A program made the position numbers and the translations under genes. Shown here in pieces: positions 29,591-38,160 of a stretch of 64,000 nt of DNA. The notes under the pieces were generated by a model. That model made no database searches, was not told the DNA's origin, and saw nothing but the letters and a program-made list of their open reading frames with translations. Each line of letters begins with the position of its first letter. Position 1 is the stretch's first letter. The DNA lies in the NCBI RefSeq assembly GCF_002844235.1, contig NZ_PGTS01000003.1:62001-126000 (forward strand), written 5' to 3'. Origin of the DNA: Thalassospira povalilytica (GTDB lineage: Bacteria > Pseudomonadota > Alphaproteobacteria > Rhodospirillales > Thalassospiraceae).

Positions 29591-30664
29591 TTACTCCGCA
29601 ACAGCTTGTTTAGCGGCATCAAATCGCGGAAGTCCTTCCGCCAGTTTCTGCCAGGCAGGGTTTTCGGGTTCTTTTGGCGCGCGTTCACCACAGAAGATCG
29701 CGAAGTTGTTAAGGTCCGCGTCATACAATTCAACAGTGGTCACCACACCTTCGCGGATCGGTTTGCGCACGATCCAGGCTTCGGCGATCATATCCATGCG
29801 CAGATGCAGGGTGAAACGCGGGTCCATGACATTGATCCAGTCCCCCATTTCACGGATGGTGTTCACGGGGCCGGTGTGAATCTGGATCGCACCGGCATTG
29901 CCGACAAACACCATGATCGGCAAACCGCTTTCGGATGCCGATTCCAGCATGGTTTTAAGGGAATCGTTGGTCAGTCGTTCGGCAAACTCGGTGCCGACAA
30001 GACGCATGCCCTGCTGACGCCCGACATTGAAATCCTTAAGCAGACCGTGGAACTGATGCACATCGGTCATTTTGCGCCAGTGGGCGCGCAGGTTCTCGAC
30101 ATCGACATCTTCATCCTTGCGGGTCACGGCCTTGGGCAATGGCGGCAGGGTCTCGATACCCGGTTGCTGATTCCCGGCACGGAATTCCGCAATCAGCGCC
30201 TCGTAACCCGCTGCGTTTGAGTTGTCGGTCAGGAAAATCTTGTGGATCGCTTTGCCTTCATGATCGAAGAACTGCAAGCTGCGGCGACGCCCTGCGCGCG
30301 GATTGTTGGTTTCAACCGCAAATCCGTGCCCCCAGCGCCCCAAAAACAGGCGAAGGTCCACATCGCCGTTCAGGACAAGGCCCATTTCGCCATTGATGCT
30401 GACCTTGCCAAAGGTTCCGATCTTTTCATGAACAACACTGGGATTGCGGGTCAGGATCTTGACCTCGCCCAGTTCTTCTAGGCGCTTGATCAGATCCCCC
30501 CAATCAGCATCCAGACGCACGACATTGTTGCCAATACCCGCTGCAACCAGCTCACCTTCGGTCAGGCCAAGCTCGGCTGCGATATCCACCGCATAGCCCT
30601 TTGCCTCCCCGGCAGAAAAGGCCGACCAGGCTTCAAGCGGTGTTTTGAAATTGTTTTCACTCAT
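29591..30664 (-). CDS. hmuS: Haemin-degrading factor / haem-trafficking protein HmuS
   Basis: About 357 residues of the HmuS/ChuS/HemS family, with two similar halves; each half carries a GxxxxxxxGxV-type motif (HEKIGTFGKVSI; NAGAIQIHTGPV). Such proteins bind or break down haem in the cytoplasm and release iron. I chose the ATG at 30664: GAGGAGG is at 30677-30683, 12 bases upstream. A TTG-started extension to 30685 would contain that ribosome site. A strong hairpin (30687-30719) separates it from the receptor gene. Confidence 0.92.
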   Translation of the reverse strand: MSENNFKTPLEAWSAFSAGEAKGYAVDIAAELGLTEGELVAAGIGNNVVRLDADWGDLIKRLEELGEVKILTRNPSVVHEKIGTFGKVSINGEMGLVLNGDVDLRLFLGRWGHGFAVETNNPRAGRRRSLQFFDHEGKAIHKIFLTDNSNAAGYEALIAEFRAGNQQPGIETLPPLPKAVTRKDEDVDVENLRAHWRKMTDVHQFHGLLKDFNVGRQQGMRLVGTEFAERLTNDSLKTMLESASESGLPIMVFVGNAGAIQIHTGPVNTIREMGDWINVMDPRFTLHLRMDMIAEAWIVRKPIREGVVTTVELYDADLNNFAIFCGERAPKEPENPAWQKLAEGLPRFDAAKQAVAE

Positions 30665-30686
30665 GGCGTTTAAATACCTCCTCAAA

Positions 30687-30719
30687 GATCAGACGATGCA
30701 AAAGCTGCATCGTCTGATC
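30687..30719 (-). promoter_or_regulatory. Intercistronic hairpin between the haem receptor gene and hmuS
   Basis: GATCAGACGATGCA (30687-30700), loop of five, TGCATCGTCTGATC (30706-30719): a perfect 14-bp stem. In the leftward transcript it lies just after the receptor stop and only three bases before the GAGGAGG of hmuS, followed by TTTG. It could be a partial terminator, a processing site or a translation control element setting receptor against hmuSTUV levels. Confidence 0.65.
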
Positions 30720-30727
30720 CCGTGACA

Positions 30728-32797
30728 TCAGAATTTCATGCTTGCAGAAATTTTCAGATTGCGGCCCGGCTCATACAGGCCCTGATCAGCTGTCTGATAA
30801 TTGTGATCAAGAATGTTATCGATCCCGGCATTGACGGTCAGGCCGGGCACTGTTTCATGTGCATCCCAGCTGACAAAAACGTCAAAGGTTGCATATCCCG
30901 GAACCTCGCTGCCCGATGCGATCCGGGTCAACCGATCAACCAGATTGGCCCGTCCACCAAGCTCGACACCGTGATCCTGGAAACGGTAGCCGCCTGACAA
31001 GGCAACCTTGTCAGCGGGAATGTCGGAAAGATTTGCACCCGTGCGGGTATTTTCCCCGCGAATGCGCGATGCAGCCAATCCGCCAAAGATCACACCGGTA
31101 TCGTAAGTCAGCTCTGCTTCGAACCCTTGAATCTCGGCTTCGGGAACGTTGACGCTTTTGGTTTCCGAACTGCCAAACGTTGCGCCTTGCTGTTCGATAT
31201 AGTCTTCGATTTTGTTGTGGAAATAGGCGACCTTGGCGCGGAACGCATCACCATGTGTCAACAGATTGTCGGATTTGAAGTTCGTCCCGAATTCCCACGT
31301 TTTGGCCTTTTCGGCTTCGAGATCGGGGTTGGCGACAAAATTATTCCCCGGGAAATGATAGCCGCTTGCATACATTTCAGTCATTGCCGGCGCGCGGAAC
31401 GCCTCGGCGTAACTGACATAGGGCTGCATCCAGGATGTCAGGCGATAACTTGCCGAAAAGCGCGGTGAAATGGCGCTGTCTTCGCGGGCACGCTGCCCGT
31501 CCGCGGAAAGATCGTAGGAATCAAAACGAACCCCGGCGGTCACATCAAGCGCATCGGTCAGCGCCAATGCATTATCGACATAGACGCCATAAATGGTCAT
31601 TTCGGCATCAGGAAACAGGTTGGAAACGGCGACACCGTTACGACGGCCTTCCTGGGAATCCTGATAGATTTCACCACCGACGGTCACCGCCAGATCGCGT
31701 CCCGCCAGATCAAAGCGCGATGTGTTGCTGCCATCCAGACCAATGGTATCAAGGGTACGTTCATCGTGACGACCGTCACTGACCCGTTTTTCATCCAGAT
31801 CCGTGCGCATGCCATAGGCATTCAAATTGGCATCAATCCAGTCATTTGCGGAGTCATGGTAACGATAGCCAAGCACCATTGATGTTTCTTCGCTTTCGCG
31901 ATTCACAAGATAGTTGCTGGTACTCAGTGCAGCACCGCTATCGGGTGCCGACGGCAGGCGATGGTCATCGTTATAACGCTGCACGGTCAGGGTCAGCCGG
32001 CTAGCATCATTGATGTCGATACCACCTTTGAGCATCCCGTTAATGTAGTCATCATCGGTGTAGGGTTGCTTGTCGCCATCACCGGATTCAAAATTGCCGG
32101 TACTTTCGCGGGTCACGCTTACAAGCAGATCGGTGTTATCGGACGGACGGCCATACGCCATGCCATTGGTCGTCAGGCCGTGATCAACCGATGCGTAGCC
32201 AACCTTTACCCGCGCACCCAATGTCTGACCGGGATCAAGAAGATCGTTGGCATCTTTGGTGGTCAGGGCGATCACACCCCCCAGTGCCCCGGTGCCCTGC
32301 ATGGTCGATGCCGCACCACGATACACCTCGACCGATTTCAGAACCTCCGGATCAAAGAAGAACCGACCCTTGTGACCGACACTCATATTGGCGCGTGCAC
32401 CATCCACGCGCACAACAACCCGGTCACCGGTCAATCCGCGAATGATCGGTTCCTGTACAGTGCTGCGCGGACCACCATGAATTTCAACCCCCGGCATTCC
32501 GCGTAAAATATCGGAAAGATCAGATGCCTGACGGCGTTCAAGTTCTTCTTCATCGACCACAGAAATGGATGCCGGGGCATCAATAACCGACGTTTCCAGT
32601 TTGTTGGCGGTAATCGTGATGGCATCAAGTGCGACGACGGCGACTGTTCCGGTTTGCGCGGAAGTTTCCGCAGTCGTTTCGGTTTCGGTCGGCTGGCCGT
32701 TTGTTGACGATGCCGCGTCCTGGGCCTGGACCGCTGTTGCAAGCGCAAATGTGGATACTGTCGCCATAAGCAGGCGCGCAGAATTGCTAAGAGCCAT
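30728..32797 (-). CDS. hmuR: TonB-dependent haem/haemoglobin outer-membrane receptor
   Basis: A 689-residue outer-membrane receptor. It has a signal peptide (to about residue 25), a TonB-box-like stretch DAITITANK near 57, a plug domain (DLSDILRGMPGVEIHGG, PIIRGLTGDRVVVRVDGAR) and a ~22-strand beta-barrel ending in Phe (SASMKF). The haem-receptor motif is visible as FRAP ... His ... NPDL (EAFRAPAMTEM, GYHFPGNN, ANPDLEAEK) near residues 470-500. It takes haem or haemoproteins across the outer membrane using TonB energy. GGGGA precedes the start. It lies between hemP and hmuS. Confidence 0.93.
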   Translation of the reverse strand: MALSNSARLLMATVSTFALATAVQAQDAASSTNGQPTETETTAETSAQTGTVAVVALDAITITANKLETSVIDAPASISVVDEEELERRQASDLSDILRGMPGVEIHGGPRSTVQEPIIRGLTGDRVVVRVDGARANMSVGHKGRFFFDPEVLKSVEVYRGAASTMQGTGALGGVIALTTKDANDLLDPGQTLGARVKVGYASVDHGLTTNGMAYGRPSDNTDLLVSVTRESTGNFESGDGDKQPYTDDDYINGMLKGGIDINDASRLTLTVQRYNDDHRLPSAPDSGAALSTSNYLVNRESEETSMVLGYRYHDSANDWIDANLNAYGMRTDLDEKRVSDGRHDERTLDTIGLDGSNTSRFDLAGRDLAVTVGGEIYQDSQEGRRNGVAVSNLFPDAEMTIYGVYVDNALALTDALDVTAGVRFDSYDLSADGQRAREDSAISPRFSASYRLTSWMQPYVSYAEAFRAPAMTEMYASGYHFPGNNFVANPDLEAEKAKTWEFGTNFKSDNLLTHGDAFRAKVAYFHNKIEDYIEQQGATFGSSETKSVNVPEAEIQGFEAELTYDTGVIFGGLAASRIRGENTRTGANLSDIPADKVALSGGYRFQDHGVELGGRANLVDRLTRIASGSEVPGYATFDVFVSWDAHETVPGLTVNAGIDNILDHNYQTADQGLYEPGRNLKISASMKF

Positions 32798-32911
32798 GAT
32801 CTTCCCCTAAGGCAGCTTTTTTCCGATTTCGGCTGGCTGGCTGGCTTGTGCAGGGCACTGGCGCGCTGGCTGGCAAATCTGGTGATTTGATTGTCGGGCG
32901 TCGGGCGACGC

Positions 32912-33079
32912 CTACTTCGTAAGAATAAGTTTGTTGTTTGACGTCATGCGCAGGCGGTATTCATCCCCCTGATGAAGAATGATGATCTCGCGATCCATTC
33001 CCATCAGATCTTCCACCTGGATCTGTCTTGCCTGACCGGTTTTTCCCGGCTTTTCTGATTTGGCTGCGATGTCAGGCAT
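32912..33079 (-). CDS. hemP: Haemin uptake protein HemP
   Basis: A 55-residue protein with the HemP family core: DLMGMDREIIILHQGDEYRL then SNNKLILTK at the C-terminus. I chose ATG at 33079, which has AAGGAG six bases upstream. HemP/HmuP is a small protein needed for expression or function of haem uptake, reported in rhizobia and Burkholderia as an activator of the receptor gene. It is first in the haem locus, right behind a Fur-like box and 115 bp upstream of the receptor gene. Confidence 0.9.
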   Translation of the reverse strand: MPDIAAKSEKPGKTGQARQIQVEDLMGMDREIIILHQGDEYRLRMTSNNKLILTK

Positions 33080-33111
33080 CGCAAACTCCTTGTCCAAATG
33101 ACACCTTAATT

Positions 33112-33130
33112 GATAATGATTTGCATTCTT
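33112..33130 (-). promoter_or_regulatory. Fur-type box upstream of hemP
   Basis: Read on the minus strand the site ends in AATCATTATC, which equals the 3' half of the classic Fur consensus, preceded by AAGAATGC. It lies about 33 bp before the hemP start and is A+T-rich on both sides. Iron-Fur (or Irr) repression of the haem locus is expected. Confidence 0.65.
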
Positions 33131-33286
33131 ATAGAATTTTGCGAAAGCAAGTCAACTGCGCAATTGCGTCGAATTCGCAACTTCTACCCCCAAAGCCGGC
33201 TCAATGTGAAAAAGGCCACATTTCCACACAGGAAATGCAGCCTCATGATCGGGATCAGGGTCTTTTTGGTCGTTTGATTTGCGCGC

Positions 33287-34513
33287 TCAGGCTTCGCCGA
33301 TTTTGTTTGGTGATCCGGCACGCATCGATGCCACAAGCTGAATCGCCACGACAACAAACAGGAAATAAAGCGCGACCTGCCAATCCCCAAGCAGGTCGTG
33401 AAGAGCACCAAACAATACCGGGCCAATCGCCGCAAACAGATATCCGACCGATTGCGCCATGCCTGACAAACGTGCCGATGTTTGCGGGTCCGCGCCGCGC
33501 ATCCCCACCAGCGTTAACGCAATACTGATCATGCTGCCCTGTCCCAGACCAAGACATACCGCCCATATATAGGGAAGTTCGGTTGTGGCAAAAACGAACC
33601 CGGGAATGGCGATGATCAACGGGATATGCAACACCAGCATTGCCAGCTTCTTGTTGGCAATTTTCGAATAGATCAGCGGTGCGGCAAAGGCTGCGGGAAT
33701 CCCAAATACGTTAAAGATCGACAAAAGTGTCGCGGCCTCGGCCTCGGTGATTCCGTGATCAATAAAGACCTTCGCTAGCCATGCGACCCCTGTGTAAAAC
33801 ATCAGGGACTGACAACCAAAGAACAGGGCAAGCCACCAGGCTTCTACATTTTTCCAAAGCGATATTTTGGCCGTCAATGCCGGTGCAGCAGCCTTGTGCC
33901 GGTATCGCAGCATCGGCAACCAGCACACAAAGGCGATTGCCGCAAACACCGCCCAAACGCCAAGCGACCAGCGCCAATCCCCGCCGGCTGCATTGCGGAT
34001 CGGAATAGAAATGAATGCAGCGACGGTGGCCCCGGTTGACATGGTGAAGGTATAAAGGGCTGTCACAAAAGCCACATGGGTCGGAAAGCTCCGCCGCACC
34101 AGTGACGGGGTAAGAACATTCATCACCGCGATCGCCGCACCCAGAATGATGGTCCCGATCACCATGATGTCATAGGCCCCGCTGGCCCGAAGCCCCTGCC
34201 CCACCGCAATGAACAGCAACATGGTCATCAAGGTTGCCTCAAGACCGAATTTCTGGCCCAGACGCGGCGCAAAGATCGACAAGACACCGAAGCTCAGAAC
34301 CGGCAATGTGGTCAACAGGCCAAGCTCCGTTCCCGAAAGAGACAAATCGGTGCCGATAATTTCGGCGAGCGGGCCAAGCCCGACGATGCTTCCACGCATA
34401 TTGGCCGCCAAAAGCAACACAGCCAGCAAAAAGCCGATATGCGCACCAAGGCGGTTAAACCCGCGTCCCGCATCATGGGCTGGATCGGTGGTCGGGGCAG
34501 TTTTGTCAGTCAT
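33287..34513 (-). CDS. MFS transporter of the CynX/NimT type
   Basis: A 408-residue carrier with about twelve hydrophobic segments and no signal peptide. The N-terminal ANMRGSIVGLGPLAEIIGTDL and GLLTTLPVLSFGVLSIFAPRLGQ match the CynX (cyanate/2-nitroimidazole) branch of the major facilitator superfamily. Substrates of this branch are mostly unknown. It is probably an exporter or anion carrier. It stands alone between the haem locus and a LysE gene, both in the same direction. Confidence 0.85.
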   Translation of the reverse strand: MTDKTAPTTDPAHDAGRGFNRLGAHIGFLLAVLLLAANMRGSIVGLGPLAEIIGTDLSLSGTELGLLTTLPVLSFGVLSIFAPRLGQKFGLEATLMTMLLFIAVGQGLRASGAYDIMVIGTIILGAAIAVMNVLTPSLVRRSFPTHVAFVTALYTFTMSTGATVAAFISIPIRNAAGGDWRWSLGVWAVFAAIAFVCWLPMLRYRHKAAAPALTAKISLWKNVEAWWLALFFGCQSLMFYTGVAWLAKVFIDHGITEAEAATLLSIFNVFGIPAAFAAPLIYSKIANKKLAMLVLHIPLIIAIPGFVFATTELPYIWAVCLGLGQGSMISIALTLVGMRGADPQTSARLSGMAQSVGYLFAAIGPVLFGALHDLLGDWQVALYFLFVVVAIQLVASMRAGSPNKIGEA

Positions 34514-34607
34514 CGGAAAACTCCGTCAGGATCACACACGATCCGCGTTACGTCGTGATGGTGGCACGATCTGATCATCTTGATTACAGGTTGGAAGAAC
34601 CCGTTCT

Positions 34608-35243
34608 TTATCCAAATGCGGTAACACCCCACAAAACCCGAAGGGCGATCAGCACAAACAGAATGGCGATAATTCGTTCAATCCAGGCAGCATGATCGCG
34701 CAGCCATGGCAATACCGCACCATGGGACAAACCGATCGCCACCAGGCAATACCAGCCCGCATCAATTGCCGCTGCGGTAAATGCCAACAGGAACTTGCCG
34801 CTCCATTCGAATTCGGGGGATACAAACTGGCTAAACAAGGCCAGGAAAAACAGCGCGATCTTGGGGTTGAGAAACGCGATCATAAACCCGTCACGCGCCG
34901 CCTGCCCGATTGATCCGGAAAGCTTGGCTGTGCCGTCAACATTGAACTTTGCTCCTGATCCTGCCGCACGCCATGCCTTGATCGCAAGCCAGATCAGATA
35001 AAGCGCCCCCAGAATGCTGACTGCATTGTGAAATACCGGTACGGTCTGAAACAGGATGCCAAGCCCGGTCATGGAGATCACGGCATAAAAGCCGATACCA
35101 AGACCATGCGCCAATGCACAGGCGAAACCTGCCTGACGGGACTGCCCGACCGAATAGCGCAGAACAACAGCCAGGCTCGGCCCCGGGGTCATCGCCCCCA
35201 GAACACAAATGGTTGCCACAGACAACCAGGCGGCAAAACTCAT
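34608..35243 (-). CDS. LysE/RhtB-family amino-acid exporter
   Basis: About 211 residues from ATG at 35243, with AAGGAA five bases upstream; the frame is open to 35294 but that part has no ribosome site. The N-terminal LGAMTPGPSLAVVLRYSVGQSRQAG and ALAHGLGIGFYA are LysE/RhtB landmarks, and about six hydrophobic segments follow. The family exports amino acids such as lysine, threonine or homoserine lactones. It is divergent from the isoaspartyl dipeptidase gene, with which it might share control. Confidence 0.88.
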   Translation of the reverse strand: MSFAAWLSVATICVLGAMTPGPSLAVVLRYSVGQSRQAGFACALAHGLGIGFYAVISMTGLGILFQTVPVFHNAVSILGALYLIWLAIKAWRAAGSGAKFNVDGTAKLSGSIGQAARDGFMIAFLNPKIALFFLALFSQFVSPEFEWSGKFLLAFTAAAIDAGWYCLVAIGLSHGAVLPWLRDHAAWIERIIAILFVLIALRVLWGVTAFG

Positions 35244-35404
35244 GACGTTTCCTTTTGGTGGCGCGGGCTTGGGTCCCGCCTTGTTTGCCTGCAAAGCTAT
35301 ATACTTGGCAGAACCGTTTCAACGGAAATGAAGTGTCGCTATGATGCCCGACTGCGCCACCCTGCACATGACCGGGAATTCCCCGCAAAAGACGGTTTCA
35401 AACG

Positions 35405-36574
35405 ATGTTTCTGCTGCTTAAAAACGCCAATCTGTTCGCCCCTGCCGCACTCGGGATCAATGACATCCTGATCTGTGGTGAGAAGATTATCGCCATTGCC
35501 CCTGATCTTGTGGTCTCGGTTCCGGCCGAAATCAGGACGATTGACCTTCGGGGAAAAACGACAGTACCGGGCTTCATTGACGGTCATGCACATCTGATTG
35601 GCGGTGGCGGTGAAGGCGGATTTGCCACCCGCACCCCCGAAGTGGCGATTGGCGACTTGATCGAAGCCGGTATCACGTCAATTTGCGGGTTGCTGGGCAC
35701 GGATGCCGCAACCCGCCATATCGCGTCCCTTTATGCCAAAACCAAAGCCCTGCGCACCGAAGGCCTTTCGGCCTGGTTCTTTACCGGCGGGTATCGTGTT
35801 CCATCGCCAACGCTGACCGGAAATATCGGCGATGACGTCACATTCCTTGATGCCTGTATCGGCCTTAAGACCGCAATTTCGGACCATCGCAGCAGTCAAA
35901 GCACCGTTGACGAACTGGCCCGCATCGCATCCCAATCACGTATTGGCGGCATGACATCGGGAAAATCCGGCGCCGTGGTCGTTCATCTTGGCGATGGCGA
36001 CGGCCACTTTGATCCATTGATCGGGGTGGTTGAAAATACTGAAATCCCGATTGGTCAGTTCATTCCAACCCACGTAAACCGCAAACGTGCCCTGCTCGAT
36101 GCGGCAAAGGATTGGGCCAAACGTGGTGGCAATATCGATTTCACAACCGGGATTGATGCCGAAAGCGATCCAACCGGGTCGGTCAAGACATCAGCCGGCA
36201 TTGCAGAATGCCTGGCAGATGGCGTGCCCCTTGATCGTATTTCCATGACATCGGACGGAAACGGTTCTTTGCCTGATTTCGACAAGAATGGCAAAATGAT
36301 CGGGCTTTCGGTGGCCGGATTTGACACTGTCGGGCGTGAATTTGCCGATCTTGTCGAATCCGAAAAGCTTGATATCCCTACCGCACTTGCGCCGATTACC
36401 TGCAATCCGGCAAGGATGCTGGGGCTTGGCGGTTCAAAAGGGTACCTTGGGTGCGGGCATGATGCCGATATTCTGGTTCTTGATGATGCGCTGGCACCTG
36501 AAACGGTCATCGCGCGCGGCAAAGTGGCAATGATCGGCAAGGAACGGCTGTTGCGTGGTACTTTTGAGCGATAA
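35405..36574 (+). CDS. iadA: Isoaspartyl dipeptidase (beta-aspartyl-peptidase)
   Basis: A 389-residue amidohydrolase that cleaves beta-aspartyl dipeptides from damaged proteins. The two-metal site is complete: His61 and His63 (DGHAHL), bridging Lys155 (GLKTAISD), His194 (VVHLGDG), His223 (PTHVNR) and Asp284 (MTSDGNG). The substrate loop GGGGEGGFATRTPE matches IadA. Length is typical. The cytoplasmic enzyme probably stands alone; the LysE-type exporter is divergent. Confidence 0.94.
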   Translation: MFLLLKNANLFAPAALGINDILICGEKIIAIAPDLVVSVPAEIRTIDLRGKTTVPGFIDGHAHLIGGGGEGGFATRTPEVAIGDLIEAGITSICGLLGTDAATRHIASLYAKTKALRTEGLSAWFFTGGYRVPSPTLTGNIGDDVTFLDACIGLKTAISDHRSSQSTVDELARIASQSRIGGMTSGKSGAVVVHLGDGDGHFDPLIGVVENTEIPIGQFIPTHVNRKRALLDAAKDWAKRGGNIDFTTGIDAESDPTGSVKTSAGIAECLADGVPLDRISMTSDGNGSLPDFDKNGKMIGLSVAGFDTVGREFADLVESEKLDIPTALAPITCNPARMLGLGGSKGYLGCGHDADILVLDDALAPETVIARGKVAMIGKERLLRGTFER

Positions 36575-36771
36575 GTCCCCGGTTCTTGAGAAAACCGACC
36601 TTAAAAGGCATCAAACCGCCGCGTTACCGGGATTTGATGCCTTTTTATTGTCATATCTGCCCGAATTATCCCCCAATAAGGTCAAACCTCTCTCGCAATT
36701 GTCGGTCACGATCCAGTCAGGAGACAGGCTTTCAAACGATCTGTTCCAAATTGACGGAAAGGACACGGGAA

Positions 36772-37005
36772 ATGCGACAGGCAGCCATTGTCTTGGCCGT
36801 TGCAAGCGCATTGGGGCTTTCAGCTTGTAGCGGATTGAATGACCGAAATCAGAAAATGCTAAGTGGTGCCGCCATCGGTGCAGGTGTTGGTGCAGTCGGC
36901 ACCGTTATCACTGGTGGATGCGTCACCTGTGGTGCCGTGATCGGCGGCGCGGTAGGTACCGGTGTCGGTTACATCATGCATGAAAACGAACAGGCCCGGA
37001 AATGA
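36772..37005 (+). CDS. Small glycine-zipper lipoprotein
   Basis: A 77-residue protein starting at the ATG at 36772, an internal start of a longer open frame; GGA-rich sequence precedes it. The N-terminus is a lipoprotein signal (hydrophobic run then LSACSG, Cys19). The rest is a glycine zipper (GAAIGAGVGAVGTVITGG ... CGAVIGGAVGTGVGY), as in small osmotically induced or Rickettsia 17-kDa-like outer membrane lipoproteins. Its stop overlaps the start of the next gene (ATGA), so the two are coupled and probably work together in the envelope. Confidence 0.78.
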   Translation: MRQAAIVLAVASALGLSACSGLNDRNQKMLSGAAIGAGVGAVGTVITGGCVTCGAVIGGAVGTGVGYIMHENEQARK

Positions 37006-37598
37006 TCAGAAAATCGATCATGATCGCTGCGGCACTGGGCCTTGCGATACCGGTCGGTATTGCCGACGTCGCCCGGGCCGATCCACCGCCATGGGCCCCG
37101 GCGCATGGTTATCGCACCAAACACCATGATGGCCGTGGCGACAAACATCACCCCAAACAAAGACCCGATCAGGACATCTTTGTGTCCAATGGCAGCTATC
37201 TGCGCTGCAACCGCGACATGATCGGTGCGGTGATCGGGGCCGGGTCCGGTGCGGCGCTCGGCTCAACCATTGGTAAGGGTGACGGTCGTACTGCTGCGAT
37301 GATTGGCGGGGCAATTCTGGGAATGCTGGGCGGCTATAATATTGGTCAGACCCTTGATCAAAGCGATGTGGCCTGTACCGGATATACCTTGCAAACTGTG
37401 CCCGATGGGCGGCCGGTGCGGTGGCTTAATCCGGAGTCGGGGAACAGCTATAACGTTGTGCCGACAAGAAGCTGGCAAAACAGCGATGGCCGCTATTGCC
37501 GTGAATATACTGCAACCGCAGATATTGGCGGAACACCGCACGAAACCTATGGCACCGCATGCCGTCAGGCTGACGGATCCTGGCAAATCGTATCCTGA
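37002..37598 (+). CDS. Glycine-zipper surface-antigen-like exported protein
   Basis: A 198-residue protein with a Sec signal ending in DVARA near residue 26, a His/Lys-rich linker, then a glycine zipper (MIGAVIGAGSGAALGSTIGKGDGRTAAMIGG). The C-terminal part resembles the 17-kDa surface antigen / RT0821-Lpp0805 domain: RWLNPESGNSYNVVPTRSW, RYCREYTATADIGG, ETYGTACRQADGSWQIV. These proteins sit in the outer membrane or periplasm; function is unclear. Coupled to the preceding lipoprotein gene and followed by a terminator. Confidence 0.8.
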   Translation: MIRKSIMIAAALGLAIPVGIADVARADPPPWAPAHGYRTKHHDGRGDKHHPKQRPDQDIFVSNGSYLRCNRDMIGAVIGAGSGAALGSTIGKGDGRTAAMIGGAILGMLGGYNIGQTLDQSDVACTGYTLQTVPDGRPVRWLNPESGNSYNVVPTRSWQNSDGRYCREYTATADIGGTPHETYGTACRQADGSWQIVS

Positions 37599-37642
37599 AT
37601 GTGCTGCGCATCCTTCTTCTAAAACCTGATCACCAAACATAC

Positions 37643-37671
37643 AAAGACCCGGTATTTCCGGGTCTTTTTTT
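37643..37671 (+). terminator. Terminator after the glycine-zipper pair
   Basis: AAAGACCCGG (37643-37652), loop TATTT, CCGGGTCTTT (37658-37667), then further T. It lies 44 bases after the stop codon. Confidence 0.88.
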
Positions 37672-37728
37672 ATATTCAGCCCTTGAAAATACGCATCTTA
37701 AAATCACTTGAAATCAATGCCTTATTCG

Positions 37729-37782
37729 TTGACGAAGTGTCCATATCGTAATTTGATTTACGTTAACGTCACTTTGTATTAC
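37729..37782 (+). promoter_or_regulatory. Promoter with LiuR-like operator before the SCP2-DUF6134-FadL operon
   Basis: The palindrome TTTACGTTAACGTCAC is at 37757-37772 (core ACGTTAACGT 37760-37769). Two promoter readings are possible: TTGACG (37729) with 17 bp to TTTGAT (37752), placing the operator at the start point, or TTGATT (37753) with 18 bp to TATTAC (37777), placing it in the spacer as MerR-type regulators prefer. The same core occurs at 40266 and 42032. Confidence 0.7.
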
Positions 37783-37816
37783 AGTCTGATCACAATCATA
37801 AGAAAAATACGTCCAA

Positions 37817-38128
37817 ATGAGGGAGGCGTTCGTGGATGACATCCTCGAAACCGTAAAAGAAAAGCTGCCACAGCTTCGCGGACTTAATGCCGTTGTCGCA
37901 TTTGATTGCGGGGATGACGGTCATATTGTTGTCGATGCCACCGGTGACGAGCCGGTCATCAGCGATGATGATCTTTCGGATGCGGATTGCATCTTGAAAA
38001 TCAAAAAAGCCAACCTCGAAAAACTGATCGCCGGAAAACTTGACCCGATGCTTGCCTTCACGCTTGGCAAACTCAAAATCAAGGGATCCATGGGAATAGC
38101 GGCAAAATTGTCATCCATGCTGGATTGA
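37817..38128 (+). CDS. SCP2 sterol-binding-domain protein
   Basis: A 103-residue protein made of a single SCP-2 lipid-binding domain: GLNAVVAFDCGDDGHIVVDATG, then DADCILKIKKANLEKLIAGKLDPMLAFTLGKLKIKGSMGIAAKL, the most conserved part. Small SCP2 proteins bind fatty acids, acyl-CoAs or sterols in the cytoplasm. It heads an operon with a DUF6134 protein and a FadL porin behind a LiuR-like operator, so handling of imported acyl chains is likely. The GAGG just inside/near the start makes the exact start slightly unsure. Confidence 0.88.
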   Translation: MREAFVDDILETVKEKLPQLRGLNAVVAFDCGDDGHIVVDATGDEPVISDDDLSDADCILKIKKANLEKLIAGKLDPMLAFTLGKLKIKGSMGIAAKLSSMLD

Positions 38129-38160
38129 CGCGGCCGGATGATCCGTTCTGCGGGGGAAAC

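Noticed and set aside
32826-32880. CTGG/CCAG micro-repeats between hemP and the haem receptor
   Set aside because: Only a few copies of a 4-base unit with irregular spacing; no sign of a functional repeat array.
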